A program made the translations under genes and the position numbers. This document shows positions 21,268 through 34,818 of a stretch of DNA of 64,000 bases, piece after piece (the stretch's first letter is position 1; each line of letters begins with the position of its first letter). Below the pieces are notes generated by a model. The model saw only the letters and a program-made list of their open reading frames with translations. It did no database searches and was not told the DNA's origin. This DNA comes from Cichorium intybus. Its lineage: Eukaryota; Streptophyta; Magnoliopsida; Asterales; Asteraceae. Location of the stretch: positions 73,431,994-73,495,993 of the forward strand of contig CM042013.1 in assembly GCA_023525715.1 (NCBI GenBank). The letters run 5' to 3'.

Positions 21268-21965
21268 GGTTATGTTTGGCACGCCACATCTGGCTTGTAA
21301 GCTAGCTTTTTCTTTGAGTTTTTTTTCACTTTACATGTTTAGCAGACCAAAAACTAGCTTATAAACTAGAGCATGTAAGCTAGTGTTTTAAAATGCTACT
21401 ATGAGTAACGTTTAAAGTAATTTTTTTTAATATTCCATTTTTACTCTTCAATATACTACGTACTACACGTACTGATAAAGCATTTATCTACAAATTTGAT
21501 TTCCATTTTCGAGAAAGAACTTCGTGATAATATTGCGAATATGATTTTCAGAAAACTTTTATTTAGTATTTACTTTAATTTAATTGAATGTATTATGTTT
21601 TTTCTTATAATATTGTATTAATTTTGTGTATGTCTTTTTATGCCATGTTACAATTTCCAGCTAGTTTTATCAGTTACTTTTTACCAAACGTCATTTATTA
21701 TCAGCTAGTTTTTCAGCTCAGATAGTTTTCAGTTGCCAATGACCTCCTGGTCAAGTGGTAAGTCGTCGCCCTCCAACCTTGAGGTTGAGGGTTCAATCCC
21801 CACTAGAGGGAATAGGTGGATTTAAGGTGATTAGAATAGGAGTAGGAGTAGGATAGATTTGCCGTTAAAAAAAATATATAGTTTTCAGTTAGTCGCTAGT
21901 TTTCTAGCTACCCGTTAGTTTTTTAGCTAGCAGCTAGTTTTTCAGTTAGTCTGTCAAACACAACC
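21268..21965. mobile_element. Tourist-like (PIF/Harbinger) element with SINE inside
   Basis: The left end GGTTATGTTTGGCA and the right end TGTCAAACACAACC form inverted repeats. TTA flanks both ends (21265-21267 and 21966-21968). The interior is rich in AGCTAGTTTT-type repeats in both orientations. About 540 bp remain after the SINE is removed. Confidence 0.8.
21735..21877 (+). mobile_element. tRNA-derived SINE, 143 bp, with 13-bp target duplication
   Basis: The head reads GACCTCCTGGTCAAGTGGTAAG (split here as A box TGGTCAAGTGG) and has a B box GGTTCAATCCC near 21790. The body ends GGATAGATTTGCCGTT plus an A-rich tail. ATAGTTTTCAGTT flanks both sides (21722-21734 and 21878-21890). This family differs from the minus-strand SINE at 6926-7208. 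Its 3' end also occurs at 5104-5127. Confidence 0.93.
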
Positions 21966-22114
21966 TTAGTATGAAGTTTTTAAAGAACCAAACATTCTCT
22001 CCGTCTACCAACAGATTAGTTACCGTCAAACGTAACATCCGTCTTTATGTTGTCGCTATTTTGTCCCTATTGTGTGGTATCGTATCCTTATTTATAGTTC
22101 CTAATTAAATACTT

Positions 22115-22135
22115 AAAATAATAATAATAATAATA

Positions 22136-22226
<91 letters not shown>
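22115..22226. repeat. (AAT)n(ATT)n palindromic microsatellite
   Basis: A short AAT run switches to a long ATT run and can fold on itself. Confidence 0.9.
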
Positions 22227-22227
<1 letters not shown>

Positions 22228-22330
22228 GATCTGATGTCGTTGTTACGAAAAAAACATAAAGGGAAAAAAACAACATTAATTTGACTATGGCAACATGAAA
22301 TATATAAGATGAACGTTTATTTGAAATTTG

Positions 22331-22332
22331 AA

Positions 22333-22366
<34 letters not shown>

Positions 22367-22412
22367 ATATTAATATTAATATTAATATTAATATAAGTAA
22401 TAATAATAGTTA
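22331..22412. repeat. (AAT)n / (TAATAT)n tract
   Basis: Simple repeats of AAT and TAATAT units lie directly left of the Stowaway MITE. Confidence 0.85.
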
Positions 22413-22424
22413 AAAAAAGATATA

Positions 22425-22678
22425 CTCCCTCCGTCCCAAAATGATAGTCCATGTTTCCTTTTTAGTTTGTCCCAAAATGTTAGTCCACTTCTAAATATAA
22501 ATGACATCTTTACCAAAATACCCTTAACTTTAATTCTAACAACCAACACATTTAGTGCCGACATTAAAAGCAAAGAAATGATAAAACAGTCATTTTGTGG
22601 GAAAAAGTAATATGCATTTAATGTTTTCTTAATCTGTGTGTTTTTTGTTTGTGGACTATCATTTTGAGACGGAGGGAG
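22425..22678. mobile_element. Stowaway MITE (Tc1/mariner), 254 bp
   Basis: The termini CTCCCTCCGTCCCAAAATGA and TCATTTTGAGACGGAGGGAG are the well-known Stowaway inverted repeats. The TA duplication is seen at 22423-22424 and 22679-22680. There is no coding capacity; mobilisation would depend on a mariner-like transposase elsewhere. Confidence 0.96.
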
Positions 22679-22857
22679 TATTAAAATTTTAATAAGAGAA
22701 TATAAAATAGAATTTTGGAAGATTAAACTAGATGAGGCCATTCAGTCGAGTGGGTAAGTTACATCCCACATGGTATGAGTTTGACATTAACATGACTCTC
22801 ACAATATGAAATATACAAGATAGACGTTCATTTGACATTCAAAATAAAAAAGTTGTG

Positions 22858-23155
22858 TCGTGTATGTGTGTGTTTATGTGTATGTATGTGTATGTGTATG
22901 TGTACTTGGATCTATATATGTATATGTATGTGGATAAGTATGTGTATGTGTATGTGTATTTGTGTGTATACGTGTATGTGTAAGTGTGTATGTGTATGAG
23001 TATGCATGTGTGTATATTTGTATATGTGTATGTGTCTATAAGTATGTGTACGTGTATGTATGTGTATGCGTTTGTCTATGTGTATGTGTATGTGCTTGTG
23101 CATATGTGTGTGTATGAGAATGTGTGTATATGTGTATATGTATGTGTGTTGTTGT
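22858..23155. repeat. Imperfect TGTATG/TG repeat region
   Basis: About 300 bp of interrupted TGTG and TATG units. Open frames here are low-complexity artefacts. Confidence 0.85.
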
Positions 23156-23698
23156 ATTCAAATCCACATGCATTTATTGACTTTAAAAGGATAAAACATT
23201 AAATGAGTAACAGATTCAGATGGTGTACACGCTTGTACGTATGTTAATATTACGTATAAATTGATGAAAATAAATAAATTAATGTATAAGAAATTTTTCG
23301 AAAAGAATAAGCTAAAAAAAGTACATATATTAATAGTATGTATGTTAACATTGTTTTCGTTATACAATGTTTATGGATGTGCATGGGTATATGTGTGTGT
23401 GTGTTAGGCATATTTCAAATCATTATTTCGTTTGTAAATTATTCGTAATAACCAAAATACTTTTTGTGTTTTTCACTTTCGAGGGTCAAACGTTGTTTTT
23501 TTCGCTTCACTTTTTCCATAACTTTATTATAGATTAATTTCATAATTTTCAATGATTTATACGTAATATCAACATATGTAGAATCATGTACACCATCCGA
23601 ATCTGTTACTTATTTCAAGATTTATCTTTTTATGGTGCATAAGTGCATGCGATATTGAATACCCCAACACACATAAATATACACATATTCATACACAA
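23156..23698. other. AT-rich spacer
   Basis: The motif AACAGATTCAGATGG (about 23207) recurs inverted as CCATC.GAATCTGTTACTTA near 23593, with AT-rich sequence between. These could be the remains of a small foldback element. No gene is seen. Confidence 0.4.
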
Positions 23699-23702
23699 AC
23701 AA

Positions 23703-23838
<136 letters not shown>

Positions 23839-24104
23839 GCGTGCGTACATCTGTGTGTACATCAAACAAATAAAAACAAATCGAAATCAAAATAATACAA
23901 TACCGTCATTTTCCTCTATATATAGCAAGAATACTATTACTATTACTACGTACAGTAATAACAGCACAAGCAACACCAGTACTCGAGTAAGATAATAAGA
24001 AAAAGAAAAGGAAGAGTGATGACTAATTAGATGGATTTAATTTTTTTTATAATTTTGTGAGTAATCACTAATAGTTTATCGACGATCATTTTATTCCGTC
24101 ACTA

Positions 24105-24126
24105 TTATTATTAGTATTATTACTTA

Positions 24127-24162
<36 letters not shown>

Positions 24163-24290
24163 TAATAATATTATTATTATTAGAATTATTAATGTTATTA
24201 TTATTATTATTAGTTATATTATTGCTATTACAATTATCATGTTATCCAGTTATATTATTGTTGTTATTATTATTATTAGATTTTTATTTT
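24105..24290. repeat. ATT/TTA-rich triplet region
   Basis: Interrupted TTA/ATT triplets over about 190 bp. Confidence 0.75.
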
Positions 24291-24318
24291 ATTTTGTTTA
24301 TTATTTTATAATTGTGAG

Positions 24319-25190
<872 letters not shown>

Positions 25191-25571
25191 TGTTATAAAT
25201 GTAGCATTTCTTTTTTTTTTTATTATTATGAGAATTGTTTACATCATTTGTATGTTAGATTATTTGGTTAAATCATAATAGATTAATATAAATTGAATGA
25301 TTTTCCTCGATAATTGATGTACACTAAGAGACTCACTAGGGATAGTCATTTCAATCCATAAATTCAACACCAACATGACAAACATCCACCATAATATGGA
25401 CGACGGGGTGGAAGGTTTTGAAATTGGATGTACGTTTGGCAATTGCAAAAATCACTTTACAACACGAGAACATTGGTTGAAACCATCTATATAGCAGTCG
25501 ATTCATGGATATTTGTTGGATAAGGTATGCACATAGTAAATTATATCCAATACAATAAATACGTAAATTTT
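25191..25571. other. AT-rich spacer
   Basis: Nothing recognised. Confidence 0.5.
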
Positions 25572-26037
25572 TGTTGGGATACTTTTGTTTGCGCCGAAGT
25601 GTGGTGAAGTGTAGTCTGAAGGCTTACTCCGAAGGTGGCTGCCCTAGATAATTCTGTAGGTCGTACTAACCAATCAGTTAAGATTTGTCTTTGACGCACG
25701 ATGAGTTGTTAGACTGTATCTGATACTCAGTGCATTCTATTGGTCAGTACATATTACGTGTTAGTGGAGTGCATGTATGTATGCATGTCCTTTTGTGTGT
25801 ACTTTTTGTCCCCTTGATTCTATATAAATATCAACGTAATACCGGGACGAATAACAAGCAAGTTAGACATAGAGAAAAAAATACTTTGTTCTTATTTCAT
25901 TGCTCATCTTAGTGATTAGGAGCACGCCCATTCTGTATTCTATCTCAGATTATAATGAAATCATTCGGCTCCATGTTTATTTATTTGTATCTTGTTTGAT
26001 TGCTTGTTTTGTCATTTAATATGGTAATCTTGTCTCA
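25572..26037 (+). repeat. Copia 5' LTR, about 466 bp
   Basis: The LTR starts TGTTGGGATAC, has TATATAAATA-type sequence near 25820 and ends TCTCA. Five bases later comes TGGTAGCAGAGC (26043-26054), a variant of the initiator-Met tRNA primer-binding site TGGTATCAGAGC. Confidence 0.75.
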
Positions 26038-26112
26038 ATAAGTGGTAGCAGAGCGGGTACAACTCTAAATGCTTTTGAGAACCTTGTTCTTTTCATCTTT
26101 CGATATCTAGAT

Positions 26113-27211
26113 ATGGTTCGTTTTCCAGATCTAGTCTTCCGCAAATCGTTTGATTGTTCACTAACATTTTTTTGTATCGACCACAAATCTATCTTTAAAT
26201 TACGCTTCCGCAAATCGTTTGATTGTTCACTAACATTTTTTTGTATCGACCACAAATCTATCTTGGCTCAGCGAACAAAGCTCCCATTCTCATGCAAACA
26301 TTATGAGGATTGGGCTGACCGAATGGAGGCTTATTTGAATGGTATTAATGAAGATCTTTGGAGATCTATAAGAAATGGTCCTTTCGTGAATGTACAAGGA
26401 AGATTTGTTCTTAAAGACGTTGGTGAAAACGAAGCTATGATTGCTCCGAATAAAAAGAAGATTGATAATGACAAAAGAGCCATGCGGGAATTAAGAAGTG
26501 GTCTTCCTCCTATAGTAACTCATCACGTTCGTGGCTCTAAGTTTGCCACGGAAATATGGGATCGATTATCCCTCAGGTATGCTATACTGGTAATGAAGTA
26601 ATGCAGCAGAGCATAATCACAAATATTCTATCTGAATTCAGTGCCTACAAATAAGGTGATACATAAAATATAGATCAATCCTTTGAGAGGTTCAACAACA
26701 TTGTTCACAATCTGGAGAAATTTGGAGAACGAGGAAGTGCTCATGAAGTGAACATTGAATTCATGCAAGGTTTGAGAAAAGAATGGCCACCAATTGTTCT
26801 AATGGTAAAATCTCATGAGAAAATAAACACATACACTCTAGCCGTACCGTTTAATCTTTTAAAATCCCATGAGCTAGATATGTTAGAAAGTCTTTGTGAT
26901 TATTCAAGTTCGGGATCTGTAGCCTTGGTTGTGAACAAGGAAGTTTCGTGTTAAATGATAATGAAGAAGAAAGTGATCCTGTTGAGTATATGGTGAATGA
27001 GGATGGTGAGACCATTGCTATTTATGATGGAAACAAGAGATTTGTAAGGAAACATTCGGGTCATTACCAAGGATCAAGTAAACCATTTGCAAAGACCAAC
27101 ATGATACCATCGAAGCCAAAATCTGAAAACTTTCAAAAAATTTCGAAAACCGTCCCTCACTATCTGCACCATCACTCACAGCCGACCCTACCTCCGAATT
27201 ACTTCATATAG
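26113..27211 (+). pseudogene. Copia gag relic (UBN2/DUF4219-like)
   Basis: Open stretches at 26113-26601, 26748-26954 and 26948-27211 together recall the plant Copia gag. They contain FSCKHYEDWADRMEAYLNGI, the core pattern W...M...L...D.W..+..G, then AMRELRSGLPPIV, GSKFATEIWDRL and a later EDGETIAIYDGNKRFVRK stretch. Frame breaks separate the pieces. Residues before FSCKH are disturbed by a 66-bp tandem duplication: the sequence starting CTTCCGCAAATCG at about 26138 recurs at about 26204. No zinc knuckle survives. Confidence 0.65.
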
Positions 27212-28679
27212 AAAGATTATTAACAACCATAGGATGTTAATAAGACAACCTTTGAAGACTTTCATCCTACTTGGTTTCGGGGAGTTGATGAAGATGACAA
27301 GAGAACCCAAAGGAGAGTCCCTTTATAATATATCCACCAAAAAGTATATGTCACCAAGAATGCTAGTTCTCATCTTGTATGAAATACTTCTTAAGCCTTT
27401 AAGCACTTATCACAAATAAACACTAAATGAGAAGCACTCCAAAGCACCCAGCACTTTCACTAGTTTACTTTAGAGGGAAAGAGCAAAAAACTATCTTAAA
27501 AGAGGAAGTCTTACACACTCTTATATCCATATATGAGATCTAAGACCCATGCTTTCATTAAATGCAAAGGGATGGGTCTTATAAGCATGGTGCTTGTAAG
27601 AACAAAGTCAAACAAGCAATACATGCTCATACTAATGCATGTGGCTATAGATATGAAGGAGAGAGGGGAATGAGTGGCTTTCACTCCATCATTATTCCAT
27701 ACATGTACAACTTTTGGCTAGTGGACTTCTATGTGTCCAAAAACTTGTACACAACCTATTTAATCATACCATGTGATAAATTAGCTAGTTATACTCTCAA
27801 AAATATTATTTTCATAATATAATAATTCCTCAATATTATTTTCACAAAATAATAATTTCTCAAAATTAAAAATAAGAGTCGAATATATTTATTAATAATC
27901 GAATTCTTAATAAATAATCAATAAGTGACAACTTTCTAAAGGTGTGACCCTATAGGATCATATGTTATCGACAAACATCATTCTAAAATGATTCTTGAGC
28001 ATATAGATCCAACAGAAATATCATATTCAAATAGTGATCACATGATCTTCAAGTAATCCGACAAACTTCTTGATTTCAAAAATGACACTTCCTCCCAAAT
28101 CACACAGTTTTGGAACCAACTCATTCTGAACCTCTCAACCTCTGGCCCTCTACAACTCTGAACTCGACCCTATCATTTTCATCCTTCATATGCTCAAACT
28201 TTGTATTAGCCACGTCTCCTTCCTCTCATGAATGTTGGACCACACAATGTAGCCTAAAATAATTGCACCCAAAATCTTACTGATCAACCCCCTACATTAT
28301 CGAGTTGTAACTTCTCAACAACATAAATAATTTTACTGCATCCACCCCATCACACTCTATCATCAATAAATGGTCCTTCATTCATTACTTATTAGTTTGA
28401 TGTTTTCCCACTCCCTTTCTCTTTCATTACGAGTTATGTCCTCAACATTCTAGTCGTGGACGCTTTCAACATTGACATCTAAATGGTATTAAGAATACTC
28501 TAGAATAATAGTGGAGATAATACAAACATAAATTAATAAAGTCTTCCTCAAACAATCTGAAAGTCTCATATGATCCTAAATATTACGAATAATAAACATT
28601 CACTTCAGCTTATTCCCCAAATTTATCACCAACTCGAGTAATTCGCAAATAAGTTGATCATTCTTTTATTCTAACTGAT
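27212..28679. other. Spacer with possible LTR-like ends
   Basis: No gene is supported. The segment ending GATCCAACA at about 28014 reads on the minus strand as TGTTGGATC, an LTR-like start, but I found neither a matching partner nor a convincing polypurine tract. Confidence 0.35.
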
Positions 28680-29250
28680 TGAACCATCCTTATCCACATT
28701 TATTGAAGTCATCCACTTTTATTGAATTCAGAATGTGGCCTAAGTGTCAAGTTGTAATACACACCATGTTCATATTGTGCAATAAGAAAGACCAATTACA
28801 AAGAACAATGGATCTCTATTTACTACCGATCAAAATAGAAGTCTGCAAACACCATATGTAGATGTTAGAACTCCTTCAATCTCCAACCACACCAGCCTAT
28901 CCTCGGTCATGACAAAAGATGACTAAAATCGTAGTTTATCAAAGCACCCTTGCACATCTCACATTGTAAAAATGTTTTTCTTGAATTTTTGGGAAGCAAA
29001 TTCAAGAAGAACCGAAACACTGCCCATACATTTAATCGCAACATTCAGAAAACCTTTATTACGACACACAACTTCTAAATTTATTAAAGCATTAAATGAA
29101 ATTACACATCCAACCAAAGTGTGTATCAGTCTATCTTCTAAATTCAAATTGGAAATACAAGAGGAAAACAGTGAAATTACAGCATAAGACTTCATTTTAT
29201 CAATAATCTTCTCCTTTCCCCACACTGAAATTCCCATCATTAACCGCATA
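28680..29250 (-). pseudogene. LINE ORF1-like (DUF4283-type) remnant
   Basis: Minus-strand pieces in successive frames contain NALINLEVVCRNKGFLNV, IKCMGSVSVLLEF, then DRLVWLEIEGV and, after a frame break, WCLQTSILIGSK. This succession recalls the N-terminal RNA-binding segment of plant LINE polyproteins: an RRM-like part, L..L......GF....I.Y.GG..VLLEF, then R..W..I.G+P...W....F..IG..WG. Several stops and frame changes are present. No reverse transcriptase is seen in the neighbourhood, so it is a fragment. Confidence 0.45.
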
Positions 29251-29949
29251 AGACTTCATCTTATCAAACTTGCAACGCAAAACCCTTATACGAGGAAATC
29301 CATAACAAATTTAAAGCTTGTAAAAGTTCAATAACATCCACAACCTTCAAAATTATAAAAAAAACACAAAAAACAAAAACAAAAGGTTTAACAATCTTGC
29401 TAACCTTGTCAGCAATGTAAACATCAACCAGAGTTCGATATTGATTAAAAATATCCCATAACTTAACCACCGTCATAGCCCCTAGGAGATAAAAAGAAGC
29501 AAACAACCTCGTTATCAAAAAATGTAACATCATATAATAAGGATATTTTGGGTTTAAACGATTTATGAACCCAATAAAATGCATAATACTTTTACGAGTA
29601 AAAATTGGACGTCATAAAGAAACAAATATTGGGCTTTTGATTAAAATGTGTCAAATTACAAAGAAATTGTTATGGGCTTTGAATTGTGCCTACAAATTAT
29701 TTAGTCCAAAAGAAACTTTTAGCCCAATTAAATAAATATAAAGAAGAAAGTAGTTTTTATCTACTTGTCAGATTTAAAAAAAAAAAAAAAGAGATAAAAA
29801 TGTATTTTGGATATATTTTTGATTTCAAAATTATTAAATATATATATTATAACATAATATTACGAAGGAATAAGAAATCCCGGATTTTTTCTTTGGGTCT
29901 TGGTACACTTCCTTTTGAAAATTGGTATGAAGATTGAAGCTTCACAACC
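29251..29949. other. AT-rich spacer left of the hAT transposon
   Basis: No reliable coding signal; part may belong to the LINE relic. Confidence 0.4.
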
Positions 29950-30219
29950 ACTGGTGCACATAGCTAACCGGTGTTTTAAAAAACCGAAAAAAAAAACGGA
30001 ACTGGTTTTTTGTATAACCGGTTTGACCTTATCTGGTTTTTTAACTGGATATTGTTGGACCGGAAAATAACCCGGTTTTTATGAGTTTTTTTTTCTGACA
30101 GTTAGAAAACGGGAAAAATTGGAAAACTCTGATTTTCTTTTTACTCCTTTATAGCCATTTTTAACCCCATAAATGACCATTTTACTCCTCTATGGTTATT
30201 ATATATAGGTATTGATTCA

Positions 30220-31449
30220 ATGGTTTCAACACTCCGCAAAAACCGCTCACTATCATCGACGTTTTTTGCATTCTCGATCTATTTTCTAGCATTTTCAAGA
30301 TTACTTCATCACAAGCTCCCGCTTCCGATTCCGTTGGTAGTTCCAACATTGCAGAAAAGTATACCAATGATGATATATTAGAAGTCAAACCAACAACGCA
30401 AAACCCCGAAGTTTGGTTAAATTTTGATTTTTGCATTATGAAATATTGTGTGAAGAAAGCTTGGTGCAAACGATGTGGGAAGTTTTATGCAGCCGCGAGC
30501 AAATCAACTTTTATGACACACAAAGATAGTGCGTGCAAAGCGGTCCAACAAAGTAATACCGATCCGACGGAAACTAATATTGGATGAGACGACGGTTTGT
30601 TTATTTACGACAACGATGCGGTATGAGAAACATTTGTCAAGTTTGTCATCTAAGAAGCACTTCCATTTGACCACTTCGACAACCCTCGGCTTATGAAAAT
30701 TATCAAAGCGAAACTTCAACCTCAATATAGCGTTGTAAGTCGTACTACTCTTAGACTTGATGCATTTAAACTTTGGGGCAAAGCGAAATACAATATAATT
30801 GTAGGATTTGCAAACTACAAAAGTTTGGTGTCGCTTACTTGTGACATTTGGACCGCCCCATAGAAATGTCAATTCCTATTTAGCTGTTACCGCACATTTG
30901 TTCCGTCCCGATAGTTGGTTAGTGATGAAACGGACTATTTGTTTTAAATTATTTGGTTTTCCTCGTACTGGTGCAAATTTAATAAAAAATTTACAAGACG
31001 TTATGGGGGATATAGTTTAGAAGATAATTTTTTTTTTCAATCTCACTCAATAACTCTTAAACAACACAAACGCCATCAACCAACTAAAATTAAGACTAAA
31101 ACCACTTTTAGATGGCGAGTTTTTTCATACTCGGTGTGTTGCACATATTATCAATGTAAGTGTGCAAGTCAGGTTTCTTGTTTGTGATCCTTTACGCACG
31201 AAATTTAAAAACTTAGTAAACACAATTTATGGATCAAGTAACGAATAACAAGCAAATTACCGGTATTTTTGTCATCAATGTAACGAACCTTGTCTAGGCC
31301 CTATCTTTGACATTAATACAAGATGGAACTCTGCTTGTATTATGTTTGAATGTTTTTACGACAAAAACTCACACTTAACTCTTTTAATGAAATACTTGTC
31401 AAAAAACGCCGATCGGTTTCAGCCCCCGAATCGGATTGGGTATTACTTC
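30220..31449 (+). pseudogene. hAT transposase, N-terminal part
   Basis: The frame starting around 30345 carries a BED-type zinc finger. Its landmarks are VWLNFDFC, then WCKRCGKFY with the C-x2-C pair and THKDSAC with the H-x4-C pair. Downstream, in shifted frames, come LPFDHFDNPRLMKII, SRTTLRLDAF and LVSLTCDIWTAP. Together these are the DNA-binding finger, the conserved segment before the catalytic core and the first catalytic-aspartate region (D in TCDIW) of plant Ac-like transposases. Many stops and frameshifts are present. The frame passes directly into the segment at 41260 when the Copia and one ACTTC are ignored. Confidence 0.8.
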
Positions 31450-32224
31450 TGAAAGGTTTTATGCAATCAATAAACTTATAAACCTAAGTTCGCATGCAAC
31501 CTAGATAGGATCTATGTTTTCTAACTTTGAACATATAATAATTTCCTAAAGGCCAACAGAAAATTGCTAAAGAATTAAATAAGAAAAACTAACCTTTAGT
31601 TTTAATCTTGAAGCTAAGCAGCACAAGTGTCCTGCCTCAAATGAGATCACACTCAGGAAGCAAGAAGGGGGGGGGGGGGGGGAGCGAAAATTCCAGAGAG
31701 AGCGGAGACAAAGTGGCGCAGGTTTAGGGTGCCAGGGAGCTTTATTTATAGCCTCCGGGTGGTGACAGTCAAAACCCTAGATAAGCCCAAACCAAGATAA
31801 GCCTTTTATCATTTGGACCAAGCCTTTTAACTCCACATTAGGGTTTCGAAATTAAGGGTAATCCTACTCCTTAATTTCGCCACCTATATTATCAACTCTT
31901 CAGTTACCACTCAACCATTGAGTAATTACAAAATAGCCCCTGCACCTTTAATTAATTAAATTAATCACTAAATTAATTCCAATTAATTCCAGATTAATTT
32001 CTAATTAATTAATATAATTTCTAATTAATATATTATCACAATAATATATTAATAAACTATTTATTTTATTTCTATTGATTTATTAATCATATAACAAAAT
32101 CAATCTTTCTCTCTCCTGGAATTTCTACCAAACCTCTAGCTATGAGGGCAACCCAAATGGACTTTGCTTCTATTAATTAGATAAATACAAATTATAAGTC
32201 ATGACTTAGACACCTAATCCAATA
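31450..32224 (-). repeat. Copia 3' LTR
   Basis: 775 bp, sense ends TATTGGATTA and CCTTTCA. It includes a run of about 18-20 G near 31665-31682 that is much shorter in the other LTR. The minus-strand TATA box TATAAATAAAG lies near 31745. Confidence 0.93.
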
Positions 32225-33087
32225 GTCTCCCACTTGCATAAGTCTATGACTTTAATTGTCAATTTATCTTCTGATTAATCAGCAAATTGTAGCTTCCTAG
32301 AAACTGCTGCCGAACTCTGACACAGTCAGTTCTGTCCATAGATAAGTATTCATATGATCCTCCGTCCAACAAGATATTTCCGGACTTGAGACATGGATTA
32401 AGATCAATCTCAGTCCGATACTCTGTTTCCCGATTTCTGATTTGCATATGACTTTAAGACTACTAATTGAACATGTCAATTCAGTCCTGGTTGGCCAACA
32501 CTTTCAGTCAACTTCAAAATCATCGAGAGGCCTACAAATATCTGTTTTCCCATCAGGGTCAAGGGACGAATAAGCTTTGACTCATATGCTCATGTCTTTT
32601 ACCAGACGAATCACTCACAACTATACGTTTTATATAATCGAGTTATTGATGTGTTTTTGCATAGTCAATGAACAACTGCCTTGTAAATCACAAGTCATAT
32701 GCCTCCGCTTCAAGATCATAAGATATTATCATCTCAAAATTGCTCGTGATATAATCCATGAAGCAATCTTTTGAGCGTAGGTTTATCCAATAGTCAAATC
32801 TCCATTTTCTAAGTACTCATGGACGTTGTAGCAATGTTGTTGCTATGTCTAACTCCTTAGACAATCTACAAACCAATTCATGACAGTATTGATTCATACT
32901 TACTCCCTAAAGTATGAGCGACTGTGGATATTTGAATAATCATATTATTCATGAAGTAAAACATGCAAAGTGAAACACAATGATAAACAATTGACAAATA
33001 GCAGTAAACAATACTCATTAATAAATCTCTATTGTTAAATCACCAAAGTCAATTACATTTACATTGTTACAAGTTTCAATATCCTAT
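32225..33087 (-). other. Copia 3' untranslated region
   Basis: The polypurine tract and non-coding sequence between the RNase H end and the 3' LTR. Confidence 0.6.
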
Positions 33088-33456
33088 CTAATTACAAAAA
33101 CTAATATCATCTCTCAATCCTATGCTCCTAGCATGCTGATTGTGCTTGATCCTACTAAGAGCCTTAGTCAAGGGATCTGCAGGATTGTCTTTAGATGATA
33201 CCCTCTTTACAAGGAGGTGACCTTTTTCTAATCTATGTCTTATGTAGTGGTACTTTCTGTCGATATGTCTAGACTTTCCATGATCTCTCGGTTCCTTTGT
33301 CAAAGAAACCGCTCTTTCGTTATCGCAGAACAGTTCTATGGGCTCTTGAATACTCAGGACTACTCTAAGGTCACCGATAAAGTTCTTCAGCCAAGCCGCT
33401 TCCTTAGATGCTTCACTCGTTGTTATGTACTCTGATTCGCACATAGAATCAGCCAC
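33088..33456 (-). pseudogene. Copia RNase H, C-terminal part
   Basis: The 122-residue frame includes SEYITTSEASKEAAWLKNF, LFCDNERAVSLTKEP, HGKSRHIDRKYHYIR and NPADPLTKAL. These are the canonical Copia RNase H landmarks (the EYI/A..EA..W motif, the CDN aspartate and the SKHIDI.YH.IR motif). The N-terminal part lies in another frame (33520-33590), separated by a break near 33500. It is in the correct position at the end of pol. Confidence 0.88.
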
Positions 33457-33519
33457 CGTCTCTTGCTTGGAACTCTTCCAAGTAACCGCTCCCCCATTCT
33501 AAAGAAATACCCAGCCCGA

Positions 33520-34749
33520 CTAAGACCGACCGTTGTCTCTATCTTTCTGGAAGCTAGCGTCTGTGTACCCGCAAACTCTCAATGTATCACTGCCACCAAG
33601 GACTAACACCATGTTCTTCGTCCTTCGCAGATACTTGAGTATATTCTTAACAGCTATCCAATGCGCTCTATCAGGGTTTCCCTGATAACGACTGGCCATG
33701 CTCAAAGCAAAGGACACGTCGGGACGAGTACATGTCATAGCGTACATGATCGACCCTACCGCCGAAGCGTAAGGTACCCGACTCATCTCAGCTATTTCCT
33801 CATCTGTACTCGGGCTTTGAGTCTTCCTCAACTTTGCATTGCTCTAGATAGGCAGCTCTCCCTTCTTGGAATTTTCCATACTAAACCTCTTTAGTACCTT
33901 TTCCAAGTATGTACTTTGACTAATTCATATTAGTCTCTTCTTCCTATCTCTCAATGTTCTTATCCCGAGAATATAGGCACCTTCTCCTAGGTCTTTCATG
34001 GCGAAACACTTCCCAAGCCAAGACTTAACATCTTGCAAGCTTGGAATGTCGTTTCCCATGAGCAGTATGTCATCAACATACAACACCAGAAAAGTGACTA
34101 TACTCCCACTAGCCTTGACATATATACATGACTCATCTTCACTCCTAGAGAAACCAAACTCTTTTACTTTCTGATGGAAACAAAGATTCCAGTTGTGAGA
34201 ACCTTGTTTCAATCCGTATATTGATTTCTCAAGCTTACACACCTTATTAGGATGCTTTGTGTCTACAAAACCCTCTAGCTGATTCATGTAAACATCCTCA
34301 GTCAACTTCCCGTTAAGGAAAGCGGTTTTGACATCCATCTGCCAAATTTCATAATCATGAAATGCAACTATGTCAAGCATTATCCTAATAGACTTAATCT
34401 TGGCCACTGGTGAGAAGGTCTCATCATAGTCAACCCCCAGGGTTTGAGTAAAGCCCTTCGCAACCAATCGAGCCTTAAAGGTGTGTACCTTTCCATACAT
34501 GTCTGTCTTCTTCTTGAAGATCCACTTGCACCCAACTGTCTTTCGACCTGGTACATTGTCAACCAAGTTCCAAACTTGATTATTATACATGGACTTGATC
34601 TCGCTGTCCATTGCCTCTTTCCACTTGGCAGATTTAGGGCCCGCCATTGCTTCCTGGTAGTTAGCTGGCTCATCCGAATTTGTCAGTGTCCTATCATTGA
34701 CAAACGTGTCACCATCCGTCGTTATATGGAAACCATAAAACTCGGGTAG
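33520..34749 (-). pseudogene. Copia reverse transcriptase, copy A
   Basis: Two frames (33925-34647 and 33520-33831) cover the RVT_2 domain. Landmarks are WKEAMDSEIKSM, VGCKWIFKKK, KARLVAKGFTQ, YDETFSPVAKIKSIR, MDVKTAFLNG, YGLKQGS and the catalytic FLVLYVDDILLMGND. VPYASAVGSIMYAM and RPDVSFALSMASRYQGNP lead toward RNase H. The stop between the frames and a stop near 33846 break the protein. Its left part (33630 onward) is duplicated at 35759. It is the RT copy adjacent to RNase H, so it is the natural 3' partner. Confidence 0.88.
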
Positions 34750-34818
34750 TATGCTAACTCTACCGGAGCGCCTAAGAGGTAATGAAATGTCTGTCGGAAC
34801 AACAGGAACTTCGTCCTC

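Larger units (their letters stand above)
25572..27211 (+). mobile_element. Truncated Copia LTR retrotransposon
   Basis: A 5' LTR (25572-26037) is followed by a primer-binding site and a gag-like region with several frame breaks. No pol or 3' LTR is found before the sequence becomes unrelated after about 27211. Confidence 0.75.

Noticed and set aside
21740..21800. tRNA gene
   Set aside because: A and B boxes belong to a SINE head; the cloverleaf is not complete and the 3' half is SINE body with target duplications.
22088..22276. Poly-Asn frame
   Set aside because: Low-complexity translation of an ATT tract.
28959..29249. Possible PPR protein
   Set aside because: A phrase VISFNALIN recalls PPR repeats, but the wider pattern fits a LINE ORF1-like segment better and no 35-residue periodicity is seen.
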